A stretch of DNA of 64,000 bases from contig JNKE01000021.1 of the NCBI GenBank assembly GCA_000701945.1, positions 29,436 through 93,435 on the forward strand, in the 5' to 3' direction. The notes beneath the pieces were generated by a model. The model made no database searches. It had not been told where the DNA came from and saw nothing but the letters and a program-made list of their open reading frames with translations. How positions within the stretch are numbered: position 1 is the first letter of the stretch; the number at the start of each line of letters is the position of its first letter. Shown here piece after piece: positions 24,586-33,065 of the stretch. This stretch comes from Anaerotruncus sp. MC2020 (GTDB taxonomy: Bacteria > Bacillota > Clostridia > Oscillospirales > Ruminococcaceae). A program made the translations under genes and the position numbers.

Positions 24586-25119
24586 TTATGCGTTCATGCC
24601 GAGCTCGATAGCCTTGTAGTTGTTCGGGATAAGTGCTGCCTTCTTAGGAGGTACTACCTTCTCGATAGCCTTCTTCATGGTATCGAGCGAGCAGATATTT
24701 GTCTCCTTGAGGAGCTTGCCGAGGAGGATGATGTTCGAGCCGCCCTTGAGAGCGTTGTCGTCAGCCATCTGCTGCGACGGGATGCCGAAGAGCTCGATAT
24801 CAGTCCTGTCTGTGTTAGCCTCTATCATGGTGCTGTCGAAGAACACCTTGCCGCCGGGACGAACGTCCTTGACGAACTTGTCGAACGAGGGCTGGTTCAT
24901 AACGATGAGCAGGTCGGGAGTGAGCACCAGCGGAGAGCCGATAGGCTCGTCGGAGATACATACGGAGCAGTTGCACGTGCCTCCGCGCATCTCGGGACCG
25001 TAGGACGGGAGCCATGAGAGCTCCTTGTTGTCCATGAGACCGCAGTATGCGAGAATTTTTCCTGCGAAGAGGATACCCTGTCCGCCGAAGCCTGCGAGGA
25101 GAATTTCAGTTGTAGCCAT
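24586..25119 (-). CDS. 2-oxoacid:ferredoxin oxidoreductase, gamma subunit
   Basis: A 177-residue protein of the pyruvate/ketoacid oxidoreductase catalytic-domain family, with the typical start TEILLAGFGGQGILFAGKIL and PSYGPEMRGGTCNCSV. It is the CoA-side gamma subunit of the VOR/KOR complex. The ATG shares one base with the beta-subunit stop, so the proteins are made in a coupled way. It is the last gene of a four-gene operon (ferredoxin, alpha, beta, gamma). Confidence 0.93.
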   Translation of the reverse strand: MATTEILLAGFGGQGILFAGKILAYCGLMDNKELSWLPSYGPEMRGGTCNCSVCISDEPIGSPLVLTPDLLIVMNQPSFDKFVKDVRPGGKVFFDSTMIEANTDRTDIELFGIPSQQMADDNALKGGSNIILLGKLLKETNICSLDTMKKAIEKVVPPKKAALIPNNYKAIELGMNA

Positions 25120-25889
25120 TATTCGTTTCCTCCTTCTGCGGGAAATACTCCCTCTTCAACGTCCTTGTATACGCCGAGAGGATAATACGGGATCATCTCG
25201 TCCTGAAGGCGCTTGATAGCCTCGAGGGGAGTGAGACCCCAGTTAGTCGGGCAAGTGGAGAGAACCTCTACGATAGAGAAGCCCTTGCCAGCCTTCTGGT
25301 TCTCGAAAGCCTTGCGGATAGCCTTCTTTGCAGCCTTGATGTGGGGAACGCTGTCAACAGCGACACGCTCAGCGTAAGCTGTACCTGTGAGCTGTGAGAG
25401 CATCTCGCACACCTTTACGGGGTAGCCTGCGAGCTGCGGGCTGCGTCCGAAGGGAGTTGTCTGAGTTACCTGACCGGGGAGAGTGGTAGGAGCCATCTGA
25501 CCGCCTGTCATGCCGTAGATAGTGTTGTTGATGAAGATAACGACGATATTCTCGCCTCTTGTAGCGGAGTGAACTGTCTCGGCAGTACCGATAGCAGCGA
25601 GGTCTCCGTCGCCCTGATATGTAAATACGAACTTGTCGGGATTTGTGCGCTTAACGCCTGTAGCAACAGCCGGAGCACGTCCGTGAGCAGCCTCTATCAT
25701 ATCGCAGTTGAAGTAATCGTAAGCCATAACGGAGCAGCCAACGGGACATACACCGATAGTGTCGCCCTCGATGCCCATTTCGTCGATCACCTCGGCGAGT
25801 ATGCGGTGAACGATACCGTGTGTGCAGCCGGGGCAGTAATGTGTAGGCACATCAATGAGTGCATGGGGTCTTTCAAATACTACTGACAT
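25119..25889 (-). CDS. 2-oxoacid:ferredoxin oxidoreductase, beta (TPP-binding) subunit
   Basis: A 256-residue thiamine-diphosphate-binding subunit. HYCPGCTHGIVHRI and the conserved Cys contribute to a cluster, GCSVMAYDYF follows, and the TPP/Mg motif reads YQGDGDLAAIGTAE...NNTIYGMTGGQMAPTT (G-D-G...N-N). It decarboxylates the 2-oxoacid. The ATG shares a base with the alpha-subunit TGA, and its stop overlaps the gamma start. Confidence 0.95.
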   Translation of the reverse strand: MSVVFERPHALIDVPTHYCPGCTHGIVHRILAEVIDEMGIEGDTIGVCPVGCSVMAYDYFNCDMIEAAHGRAPAVATGVKRTNPDKFVFTYQGDGDLAAIGTAETVHSATRGENIVVIFINNTIYGMTGGQMAPTTLPGQVTQTTPFGRSPQLAGYPVKVCEMLSQLTGTAYAERVAVDSVPHIKAAKKAIRKAFENQKAGKGFSIVEVLSTCPTNWGLTPLEAIKRLQDEMIPYYPLGVYKDVEEGVFPAEGGNE

Positions 25890-26947
25890 CAGAGTGTACC
25901 TCCTATTCTCTTTATTTCAGCGAGCACCTCGGCAGGAGTCGGGATAACGCCGCCTGTTCTTCCGAAGAACTCAACGGGCTTAGAGCAGTTGATAGCGAGC
26001 TTGATATCGTCTACCATCTGACCCATTGACATCTCCACGCTGAGGAGAGCCTTTGCGCTCTTTGCAGCCTCGTTTATCTCCTTTACAGGGAACGGCCACA
26101 GTGTCTTGGGTCGGAAGAGTCCTGCCTTTATGCCCTGCTCTCTTGCAGTATTTACAGCGGACTTTACGACTCTTGCTGTAGCGCCGAATGCGCATACGAG
26201 GATATCGCAGTCCTCTGTGAGGTAGAGCTCAGCCTCTGTCTCAGTCTCCTTGATGATGTCGTATCTCTTGTAGCGCTCGATAATGGAGTTCTCGAGCTCG
26301 TCGGGCTTGAGGTAGAGGGAGTTGATGATGTGGTGCTTTCTTGCGTTCTTGTGACCGTTAGCAGCCCAGCCGCTCTTGTCGTATGCGTTGGGATTTATCT
26401 CGGGGAAGGAAACGGGCTCCATCATCTGTCCGAGAAGACCGTCAGCGAGTATCATTGCGGGCATACGGTACTTGTCAGCGCGGTCGAAAGCCTTTACAAC
26501 GTAGTCAACCATTTCCTGAACGGAAGCGGGAGCATATACGAGAAGCTGGAAGTCGCCGTGACCGAGAGCCTTTGTAGCCTGCCAGTAGTCAGCCTGTGAG
26601 GGCTGGATACCGCCGAGACCGGGGCCGCCTCTCTCAACGTTGATGATAACAGCGGGGAGGTCAGAGCCTGCGATATAGGAAACGCCCTCGCTCTTGAGCG
26701 AGATTCCGGGTGAAGACGAAGATGTCATGGCACGAACGCCTGTTGAAGCAGCGCCGAGAACCATATTGATAGCAGCGATCTCAGACTCAGCCTGAAGGAA
26801 TACGCCGCCTGCCTTATGCATACGCTTAGCCATATATGCGGCAAGCTCAGTCTGGGGAGTGATCGGGTAGCCGAAGAAGCACTTGCAGCCTGCTCTGATA
26901 GCAGCCTCGGCGAGAGCCTCGTTACCCTTCATAAGATTTCTTTCCAA
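25889..26947 (-). CDS. vorB: 2-oxoacid:ferredoxin oxidoreductase, alpha subunit (VorB-like)
   Basis: A 352-residue alpha subunit similar to 3-methyl-2-oxobutanoate (ketoisovalerate) dehydrogenase VorB, with KGNEALAEAAIRAGCKCFFGYPITPQTE at the N-terminus and SPGISLKSEGVSYIAGSDLP. The complex oxidises branched-chain 2-oxoacids, or makes them in reverse, with CoA and ferredoxin; 2-oxoglutarate is an alternative substrate. I kept the TTG start at 26947: AAGGAG is about 10 bases upstream and relatives begin M-E-K/R-x-L-M-K-G-N-E-A. The internal ATG at residue 6 lacks a clear site. Confidence 0.92.
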   Translation of the reverse strand: MERNLMKGNEALAEAAIRAGCKCFFGYPITPQTELAAYMAKRMHKAGGVFLQAESEIAAINMVLGAASTGVRAMTSSSSPGISLKSEGVSYIAGSDLPAVIINVERGGPGLGGIQPSQADYWQATKALGHGDFQLLVYAPASVQEMVDYVVKAFDRADKYRMPAMILADGLLGQMMEPVSFPEINPNAYDKSGWAANGHKNARKHHIINSLYLKPDELENSIIERYKRYDIIKETETEAELYLTEDCDILVCAFGATARVVKSAVNTAREQGIKAGLFRPKTLWPFPVKEINEAAKSAKALLSVEMSMGQMVDDIKLAINCSKPVEFFGRTGGVIPTPAEVLAEIKRIGGTL

Positions 26948-26978
26948 AGCTAAACAGCTCCTTTCGATAATGAATGAT

Positions 26979-27185
26979 TTACTTTTCGATGATTATCGCG
27001 CAGTCAGGGCACATAGTCGCGCACATAGCGCAGCTTATGCAAGCCGCTTCGTCGGTACACTCAGCGTAGAAATATCCCTTCTTGTTGCGCTTTTCCTTCT
27101 GGAGAGCCACTATCTTCTTGGGACAGGCAGCGGTACACAGTCCGCAGCCCTTGCAGCGCTCGGTAATAACTGTCATTTTAGCCAT
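26979..27185 (-). CDS. 2[4Fe-4S] ferredoxin subunit
   Basis: A 68-residue dicluster ferredoxin with CKGCGLCTAACP (about 11-22) and CISCAMCATMCP (about 52-63). It is the delta subunit of the VOR/KOR complex and passes electrons to ferredoxin. Start ATG 27185 has GAAGGGAG eight bases upstream; the GTG at 27194 is too close to it. It is the first gene of the operon. No strong promoter was found in the 170 bp upstream, which contains two palindromic repeats. Confidence 0.92.
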   Translation of the reverse strand: MAKMTVITERCKGCGLCTAACPKKIVALQKEKRNKKGYFYAECTDEAACISCAMCATMCPDCAIIIEK

Positions 27186-27266
27186 TCTTTTCACTCCCTT
27201 CGCATAGCTATATATTGTAAAGCGGATATTCCGCGTTTTTACCTTGATTTATGTACATTGATAACC

Positions 27267-27333
27267 GTAGGGGCCGCCTTTGGCGGTCCGCGATTTTAAT
27301 GTGCCGCACGGGCGCCCAAAGGGCGCCCCTACA
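27267..27333. repeat. two TAGGGGC palindromes
   Basis: GTAGGGGCCGCC-ttt-GGCGGTCC at 27267-27292 and GGGCGCCC-aaa-GGGCGCCCCTACA at 27308-27333, in opposite orientation, between the MinD-like gene and the ferredoxin gene. Confidence 0.85.
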
Positions 27334-27355
27334 ATTCCAAATTCAGAATTGAGGC

Positions 27356-28018
27356 TTATTTGTCCCACGGCAGCTTGACGTACACCTTTATCGGCAGTAT
27401 GGCGCTGCTCTCGGAGAGCTCGCACAGTTCCTCGGGGCAGGTCGTGAACGCGAGCGGAAGTCCCGTCTTAGCCGCGACCTCAGCCGCAAACTCAGCGGAC
27501 TGCTCCACGACCTCAAGCGTAGTCTCAACGCCGAGGTTGGTGTTGTTGACAATGGCGGAGTGCTTCATGCGCGAAGCCGCCTCTATCTCGTACATCAGCG
27601 ACACAGCCTCGCCCGCATTCGACGTGAGCGTGCGGCGCTGGTTGATGACGTAGAGCATATCTATATCGTCGGGGAAGCGTTCAAGCATAGCCTCGGCATA
27701 GCGTCCGAGAGCGGTAGCTCCCGCATCGTCGCCGCCGACGTCGATGATGAGGCAGTCCTCGCTTACGGCGAGCTGCTCGACGTCGAACTGTATCGACGGC
27801 ACATCGAGGTTGGTATTCGCGAAGTCGGGCGCGATGAGCTTTATTCCCTTGCTCTCAAAGAGCTCCTTGAAATCGGCAGTACGGAAGTAGGGGTTGACGA
27901 GGTCGAGGTCGACGACAGCGACCTTCTTGCCCTCCTCGGCGGCTCGCACGGCGAGATTGACCGAGAGATTGGTCTTGCCGCTTCCGTAGTGACCTGTGAT
28001 TATCGTAATTTTCTTCAT
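27356..28018 (-). CDS. MinD/ParA-like P-loop ATPase
   Basis: A 220-residue ATPase of the CobQ/MinD/ParA group. The deviant Walker A motif is GHYGSGKTN (residues about 8-16); VDLDLVNPYFRT follows, and the Walker B region is LIIDVGGDDAGA. Orthologues often sit next to 2-oxoacid oxidoreductase genes in Clostridia, as here, but their role is not established to my knowledge. ATG 28018 has GAGG seven bases upstream; the ATG at 28030 overlaps that site. It has its own promoter and no downstream terminator, so it may read into the VOR operon. Confidence 0.85.
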   Translation of the reverse strand: MKKITIITGHYGSGKTNLSVNLAVRAAEEGKKVAVVDLDLVNPYFRTADFKELFESKGIKLIAPDFANTNLDVPSIQFDVEQLAVSEDCLIIDVGGDDAGATALGRYAEAMLERFPDDIDMLYVINQRRTLTSNAGEAVSLMYEIEAASRMKHSAIVNNTNLGVETTLEVVEQSAEFAAEVAAKTGLPLAFTTCPEELCELSESSAILPIKVYVKLPWDK

Positions 28019-28058
28019 ATTTGTCCTCATTTAGGCTTCAAAAAATCCTGTAACTTAT

Positions 28059-28087
28059 ATTATACCACTTTACAACAGCAAATGCAA
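28059..28087 (-). promoter_or_regulatory. promoter of the MinD-like ATPase
   Basis: On the minus strand, TTGCAT (28082-28087)-N17-TATAAT (28059-28064). Confidence 0.75.
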
Positions 28088-28157
28088 GCACTTTTTCTCG
28101 GGTCATACTGGGACTTCGTCCCAAGAGAGAGTTAAGACTATAGGAAACAGCAAAAAC

Positions 28158-28186
28158 TTGACAACACCCGCTGCTTATAATATAAT
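28158..28186 (+). promoter_or_regulatory. promoter of the dockerin-nuclease gene
   Basis: TTGACA (28158-28163)-N17-TATAAT (28181-28186); an overlapping TATAAT sits 5 bases upstream. AAGGAGG at 28203-28209 precedes ATG 28217. Confidence 0.85.
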
Positions 28187-28216
28187 AAAACTATCAAAAA
28201 CCAAGGAGGTCAAATC

Positions 28217-28960
28217 ATGATTATCCGCAAAATAGCAGCAGCTCTGCTTTCCGCCGCACTCGTATGCACAGTCTTCAACGCTCCTGCCAATTCTACGGGC
28301 ATTCCTCTTGATACAGCCGCAGCTCAGAGCTTTTCACTCGGCGACGTAAACGGCGACACCGCAGTCGATTCAAAGGACGCCTCGGACGTTCTTGCGGAAT
28401 ATTCGCTCCTTTCAACTGACAAGGCAGGCTCATTCACCGATGAAAAAAAGGCGCGTGCCGACCTGAACAGTGACGGCATGACCGATTCCAAGGACGCGTC
28501 GATGATACTCGCGTATTACTCATACATTTCCACAGGCGGAACAAAGCCGCTTGAAGAATACTTTGCCGCGCCCTCGACAACTACCACCACAACAACAACA
28601 ACTACTACTACAACTACCTCGACAACCAGCACCACTGCTACCACAACAACTGCAACAACAACTACACAAAAAGTGTACGTTGAATATCATTTCCGCAGCA
28701 AATCGCTCCTTAACCAGCATTTTTCCAAACACGGCGCTGAATTTGCCGACGATTTCGGCTACACCACCGCAGAGGAATACGAACGAGGCGCGAGCAACGT
28801 CATCAACAACGTCGCGGCACTGCACAAAACAGAAAAGGAAGACGGCGATGACGTGTTCTATATTGAGAGCACGAATGAATTCGTTGTTTTATCCACAGAT
28901 GGCTACATCAGGACATATTTCCGTCCCGATTCGGGTAAAAAATACTATGACAAGCAATAA
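28217..28960 (+). CDS. secreted dockerin protein with BECR-type nuclease-toxin-like domain
   Basis: A 247-residue secreted protein. Residues 1-27 are a signal peptide; 41-106 are a type I dockerin with two calcium loops (GDVNGDTAVDSKDAS and ADLNSDGMTDSKDAS); 120-150 are a Thr-rich linker; 155-247 form a small C-terminal domain. That domain has H168 and H172 in LNQHFSKHGAEF, a YTTAEEYERGA helix, and an end with TNEFVV, DGYIRTYFRPD and YYDKQ. This pattern resembles the barnase/EndoU/colicin E5-D/RelE (BECR) fold of polymorphic and phage-associated RNase toxins. It would place a nuclease on the cellulosome or another cohesin. No adjacent immunity gene is visible. The nuclease call is by motif memory only. 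Confidence 0.8.
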   Translation: MIIRKIAAALLSAALVCTVFNAPANSTGIPLDTAAAQSFSLGDVNGDTAVDSKDASDVLAEYSLLSTDKAGSFTDEKKARADLNSDGMTDSKDASMILAYYSYISTGGTKPLEEYFAAPSTTTTTTTTTTTTTTSTTSTTATTTTATTTTQKVYVEYHFRSKSLLNQHFSKHGAEFADDFGYTTAEEYERGASNVINNVAALHKTEKEDGDDVFYIESTNEFVVLSTDGYIRTYFRPDSGKKYYDKQ

Positions 28961-28973
28961 CCTTCAAAGCAAA

Positions 28974-29004
28974 CAAAAAAGGCTCCCATGACGGGAGCCG
29001 ATTT
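28974..29004. terminator. bidirectional terminator, dockerin-nuclease gene and acpP
   Basis: GGCTCCC-atgac-GGGAGCC (28981-28999), with an A-run before it (a T-run on the minus strand) and atttta after it. It ends both the plus-strand dockerin gene and the long minus-strand fab operon. Confidence 0.92.
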
Positions 29005-29014
29005 TATTACCGAA

Positions 29015-29248
29015 TTATTCCTCGGTGTTCTTCTCGATGTAGTTAACGATGTCGTTGACTGTCTTGATCTCCTCAACAGCCTCATCGGGGATAGAGAGGT
29101 CATACTCGTCCTCGATAGTCTGGATAAGGTCTACGATATCGAGAGAATCTGCGCCGAGATCCTCCTGGATGTTAGCCTCGGGTGTAACAGTGTCCTCTTC
29201 AACGCCGAGCTGTTCTACGATGAGCTCCTTGATCTTGTCAAATACCAT
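29015..29248 (-). CDS. acpP: acyl carrier protein
   Basis: A 77-residue acidic protein with the phosphopantetheine attachment serine in GADSLD at about residue 36. It carries growing acyl chains for the Fab enzymes. ATGGAGGAA precedes the start. It is the last gene of the fab operon, separated from accA by a 64-base gap with a small CTCCT/AGGAG hairpin; acpP is more often near the front of such operons. Confidence 0.97.
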   Translation of the reverse strand: MVFDKIKELIVEQLGVEEDTVTPEANIQEDLGADSLDIVDLIQTIEDEYDLSIPDEAVEEIKTVNDIVNYIEKNTEE

Positions 29249-29312
29249 TTTTTTTCCTCCATTTCTTTTTATTGTGGGGTCTCCTACTCTCGCAGGAGGA
29301 AAGAAAAATCTG

Positions 29313-30119
29313 TCACTCTGTGAACTCTCCGATTTTTCTAAACTTAGTATAACGTTCTTTCAGTAAAACGTCAATATCTTTTTTGCATTTTTCGGGGATT
29401 TTATGTGACAAATATTCCCTTATATTTTCCGAAATTTTGTCTAAATCGTTATGTGCGCCGCCGAGAGGCTCCTCAATTATGGATTCTGCGACCCCGAGAC
29501 GCACCATATCCTCGGCAGTTATCTTCATGATATTGCAGGCTTCCTCCTCGCGCTCGGCGTCCTTCCAGAGGATGCTCGCGAAGCCGCGCGGCGATATTAC
29601 GGAGTATTGCGCGTTCTCGAGCATGGCGAGCTCGTCGCACACGCCGAGAGCAAGAGCTCCGCCGCTTCCGCCCTCGCCGAGGACGATAGAGATTATGGGA
29701 GTGCGCAGGGTCATGAACTCTGCGATATTGCGGGCGATAGCCTCGCCCTGTCCCCTCTCCTCCGCGGCGACTCCCGCATAAGCGCCGGGGGTGTCGATGA
29801 AGCAGATGACGGGTCTGTGGAACTTCTCAGCCTGCTTAGCGAGGCGGAGCGCCTTCCTGTAGCCCTCAGGGAGCGGCATTGCGAAGTTGCACGCCTTGTT
29901 CTCGTCGATGTCCCTGCCCTTGACCTGAGCTATCACGGTCACGGGGATGCCGTCGATAGAGGCGATGCCTCCGATGACAGCCTTGTCGTCGCCGTAGAGG
30001 CGGTCGCCGTGCATCTCGTAGAACTCGTCAAAAATAAGCGGTATATAGTCGTTTATGGTGGGTCTGCCCTTGGTATGAACGAGCTTCAGGCGTTCCCACG
30101 CAGTCTTTTTCTCATCCAC
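29313..30119 (-). CDS. accA: acetyl-CoA carboxylase carboxyltransferase subunit alpha
   Basis: A 268-residue crotonase-fold subunit of acetyl-CoA carboxylase. With AccD it transfers the carboxyl from biotin to acetyl-CoA, giving malonyl-CoA. Seen: [47 protein letters not shown] and [18 protein letters not shown]. It starts 3 bases after the accD stop, so the two subunits are coupled. Confidence 0.97.
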   Translation of the reverse strand: MDEKKTAWERLKLVHTKGRPTINDYIPLIFDEFYEMHGDRLYGDDKAVIGGIASIDGIPVTVIAQVKGRDIDENKACNFAMPLPEGYRKALRLAKQAEKFHRPVICFIDTPGAYAGVAAEERGQGEAIARNIAEFMTLRTPIISIVLGEGGSGGALALGVCDELAMLENAQYSVISPRGFASILWKDAEREEEACNIMKITAEDMVRLGVAESIIEEPLGGAHNDLDKISENIREYLSHKIPEKCKKDIDVLLKERYTKFRKIGEFTE

Positions 30120-30122
30120 AGG

Positions 30123-30965
30123 TCAGACCTCCTTTCCCTTATAGCCGTGGAGCTCGAGGATATGTCCGAGGGTAGCCCTCATGCGCTTTCTCTCGACTAT
30201 CATATCTACAAAGCCCTTTTCCTGCATGAATTCGGCAAGCTGGAAGTCCTCGGGGAGTCTCTGTTTCATCGTGCTCTCGATGACGCGGCGTCCCGCGAAG
30301 CCGATGAGTATCTTCGGCTCGGCGATGATGACGTCTCCGAGCGAGGCGAAGCTCGCCGTAACGCCGCCCGTAGTGGGGTCTGTGAGGACTGTGATATACA
30401 GTCCGCCGTTATCGCTGTGGAGCTTTACGGCTCCCGAGGTCTTAGCCATCTGCATGAGGGAGACTATGCCCTCCTGCATACGGGCTCCGCCCGAAGCCGT
30501 GAAAAGCACGACGGGAAGCCCCTTTTCGGTCGCGTACTCGAATGCGCGGGCAATCTTCTCGCCGACAACGCTTCCCATGGAGCCCATCATATAGTTGGAG
30601 TCCATGACGCCGATAACGGTCTCGATGCCCTTGATAGCGGCTGTGCCCGTAACTACGGCGTCCTTGAGCCCCGTAGACTTGCGGAGCTCCTTCTGCTTCT
30701 CCGCATACTCGGGGAAGTCGATAGGGTCTCCGCTTATCATATCGGAGTCGAACTCCGTAAAGCTGCCCTTGTCCACGGTTATAGCGATACGCTCGGAGGC
30801 GGGCAGTCTGCCGTGGTAGTTACAGTTGGGACATACCCTGTGGAGCTCCTCATACTTATCGCGCGGTATGGGGCTCTGACATCTCGGACATTTGAAGGAC
30901 GGGGCTTCGTCCTCGTCTCCGCCGTTGAAGCGCAGCTTAACAACATTGAAAAAATCGTCAAACAT
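30123..30965 (-). CDS. accD: acetyl-CoA carboxylase carboxyltransferase subunit beta
   Basis: A 280-residue partner of AccA. The N-terminal zinc ribbon shows CPRCQSPI (25-32) and CPNCNYH (about 44-50). The carboxyltransferase core has GIETVIGVMDSNYMMGSMGSVVGEK and FTASGGARMQEGIVSLMQMAKTS. It lies between accC (15-base gap) and accA. Confidence 0.97.
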   Translation of the reverse strand: MFDDFFNVVKLRFNGGDEDEAPSFKCPRCQSPIPRDKYEELHRVCPNCNYHGRLPASERIAITVDKGSFTEFDSDMISGDPIDFPEYAEKQKELRKSTGLKDAVVTGTAAIKGIETVIGVMDSNYMMGSMGSVVGEKIARAFEYATEKGLPVVLFTASGGARMQEGIVSLMQMAKTSGAVKLHSDNGGLYITVLTDPTTGGVTASFASLGDVIIAEPKILIGFAGRRVIESTMKQRLPEDFQLAEFMQEKGFVDMIVERKRMRATLGHILELHGYKGKEV

Positions 30966-30980
30966 CAGTCAAATCCCCCC

Positions 30981-32333
30981 TTATTTCTTATTTTTGTCCA
31001 CGAACCTGTTGAGGAAACCGATATCGTAGTTTCCGCTGAGGAACTCGGGCTGCTTGATTATTTGCAGCTGGAAGTCTATGTTCGTGTCCACGCCGTCGAC
31101 GATGAACTCGGACAGAGCCCAGCGCATCTTGCGGATAGCGTCGTCGCGGTCGGAGCCGTGAGCAATGAGCTTGCTTATCATCGAGTCGTAGTACGGCGTT
31201 ATCGTGTAGCCCTGATAGACTGCGCCGTCGATGCGTATTCCCGGACCTCCGGGGACATAGAGCGCGTTTATCGTACCGGGAGACGGACGGAAATTCAGCT
31301 TCGGGTTCTCGGCATTGATACGGCACTCTATCGCATGACCGCGCATTTTTATGTCGTTCTGCGTCACGTGCAGCGGGATACCCGCCGCTATCTCTATCTG
31401 CGCCTTGACGATGTCGAAGCCCGTTACCTCCTCGGTAATGGGGTGCTCGACCTGTATGCGCGTATTCATCTCCATGAAGTAGAAGTCGCGGTTCTCGTCG
31501 ACGAGGAACTCTATCGTTCCCGCGTTGTAGTAGCCGCACTGCTTTGCGGCAGTCACAGCCGCCTCGCCCATCTGTCTGCGGAGCTCGCAGTCCACGATAG
31601 GGCTCGGGCACTCCTCGAGCACCTTCTGATTGCGCCTCTGCATGGAGCAGTCACGCTCGCCGAGGTAGATATAGTGTCCCTGTCTGTCGGCTATCATCTG
31701 TATCTCGACATGGTGGGGATTGATGAGGAATTTCTCGATATATACGGTATCGTCGCCGAAGAAGCTGAGAGCCTCCTGCTGAGCGGCGGTCATCTGCGCC
31801 TCGAGGTCCTTGGGCGAATCCACGCGGCGTATACCGCGTCCGCCGCCTCCTGCGGAAGCCTTGACGAGAACGGGATAGCCGCACTGCTCCGCGATGCGCT
31901 TAGCCTCGGTGAGGCTCTTGACAGCGCCCTTTGAGCCGGGTATCACGGGGACACCCGCCGCAGCCATAGTCTCCTTGGCGGCAGCCTTGTCGCCGAGCAT
32001 TTCTATAGCCTTGTACGAAGGACCGATGAAGGTTATGCCGTTCTTCTCGCAGAGCCTTGCGAACTCCGCATTCTCCGAAAGGAAGCCGAATCCGGGATGT
32101 ATGGCGTCCGCGCCGACGTTGTGGGCAGCCTGAATGATAGCATTCATGTTGAGGTAGCTGTCCTTGGTCGCGGGAGGACCTATGCACACTGATTCGTCGG
32201 CTATCTGCGCGTGGAGCGACGTCCTGTCGGCGGTGGAGTACACTGTAACGCAGCGTATTCCGAGCTCGCGGCAGGCTCTGATTATCCGCACCGCTATCTC
32301 GCCTCTGTTGGCGATGAGTATCTTCTTGAACAT
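30981..32333 (-). CDS. accC: acetyl-CoA carboxylase, biotin carboxylase subunit
   Basis: A 450-residue ATP-grasp enzyme that carboxylates the biotin on AccB. Seen: KILIANRGEIAVRIIRACRELGI at the start, the glycine-rich ATP loop KASAGGGGRGIRRV near 160-172, the EKFLINPHHVEIQ segment, MEMNTRIQVEHP and the catalytic-region RINAENP. The length is typical. A heptad-repeat hairpin separates it from fabZ upstream. Confidence 0.97.
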   Translation of the reverse strand: MFKKILIANRGEIAVRIIRACRELGIRCVTVYSTADRTSLHAQIADESVCIGPPATKDSYLNMNAIIQAAHNVGADAIHPGFGFLSENAEFARLCEKNGITFIGPSYKAIEMLGDKAAAKETMAAAGVPVIPGSKGAVKSLTEAKRIAEQCGYPVLVKASAGGGGRGIRRVDSPKDLEAQMTAAQQEALSFFGDDTVYIEKFLINPHHVEIQMIADRQGHYIYLGERDCSMQRRNQKVLEECPSPIVDCELRRQMGEAAVTAAKQCGYYNAGTIEFLVDENRDFYFMEMNTRIQVEHPITEEVTGFDIVKAQIEIAAGIPLHVTQNDIKMRGHAIECRINAENPKLNFRPSPGTINALYVPGGPGIRIDGAVYQGYTITPYYDSMISKLIAHGSDRDDAIRKMRWALSEFIVDGVDTNIDFQLQIIKQPEFLSGNYDIGFLNRFVDKNKK

Positions 32334-32352
32334 TTGTATTTATCTCCTTGCT

Positions 32353-32480
32353 TGGTCGAGCCTTTAGCCGTTAGCCTTTAGTCTTTAGCTCGTTGTGTCC
32401 GCCTGCGCGGACGTATCTGAATATATCGCCGAAGGCGATACCACAAGCTAATGGCTAATGGCTAATAGCTAATGGCTCAA
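32353..32480. repeat. long hairpin built from TTAGCC heptads
   Basis: The left arm, GAGCC followed by TTAGCCG/TTAGCCT/TTAGTCT units (32358-32389), faces a right arm of CTAATGG/CTAATAG units ending in GGCTC (32447-32475). Inside are GTCCGCctGCGCGGAC and ATCGCCgaaGGCGAT hairpins. The element lies between fabZ and accC in the operon, so it is transcribed. Confidence 0.85.
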
Positions 32481-32496
32481 AAATTGCAGATAGGGG

Positions 32497-32946
32497 TCAC
32501 TTGTTTTCTCCGTCAGTGACAACGAAGGTTATCTCGCAGGATACAGCCCTCTCTCCGCCGACCGAGGCAAGCGCCTTGCCCGTGCCGATAGGACCTCTCT
32601 GCTTTATCATCTCGACCTCAAGGTCGAGCACGTCTCCGGGGACTACCTGTCTGCGGAACTTAGCCTTGTCTATGCCGCCGAACAGACCTATCTTGCCCTT
32701 GAACTCGGGCTTTGAGAGCATACATACAGCTCCCGCCTGAGCAAGCATCTCTACCATGAGCACTCCGGGAGTAACGGGATAGCCGGGGAAGTGACCCTTG
32801 AACCAGAAGTCGTCCTCCTTGATGTACTTGCGGGCGTGTACCTTCACGCCGACCTCCATATCCACTATCTCGTCGATGAGGAGGAAGGGGTCGCGGTGAG
32901 GGATTATCTCCATTATCTGTTCCTTATTCATAAGTATATCAGCCAT
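32497..32946 (-). CDS. fabZ: 3-hydroxyacyl-ACP dehydratase
   Basis: A 149-residue hot-dog-fold dehydratase. The catalytic His lies in IIPHRDPFLLIDEI and the catalytic Glu in FPGYPVTPGVLMVEMLAQ. It removes water from 3-hydroxyacyl-ACP. ATG 32946 follows AAGGAG; a longer frame runs into the repeats upstream and is not used. Confidence 0.96.
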   Translation of the reverse strand: MADILMNKEQIMEIIPHRDPFLLIDEIVDMEVGVKVHARKYIKEDDFWFKGHFPGYPVTPGVLMVEMLAQAGAVCMLSKPEFKGKIGLFGGIDKAKFRRQVVPGDVLDLEVEMIKQRGPIGTGKALASVGGERAVSCEITFVVTDGENK

Positions 32947-32979
32947 AGTTGTTCTCCTTACATATTTAATAGGGGGAAT

Positions 32980-33062
32980 GTTTTTGTGTAGGGGGCGATG
33001 CCCACATCGCCCCGTGGAAAAATAACTTATTATGCGGGCTGATGTAGGCATCAGCCCCTACA
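32980..33062. repeat. two palindromic repeats within the fab operon
   Basis: GTAGGGGGCGATG-cccaCATCGCCCC near 32988-33013 and GGGCTGATG-taggCATCAGCCCCTACA at 33036-33062, in opposite orientations. The second begins 3 bases before the stop of the 235-residue membrane protein gene. Confidence 0.8.
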
Positions 33063-33065
33063 ATG

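Noticed and set aside
27356..28018. Plasmid partition ParA
   Set aside because: No parB or parS site is near and the gene sits with a metabolic operon; a MinD-like ATPase of unknown role fits better.
29451..31934. Long open frame on the plus strand (over 800 codons)
   Set aside because: It lies opposite accA, accD and accC, whose proteins are clearly recognisable; the open frame follows from biased third codon positions.
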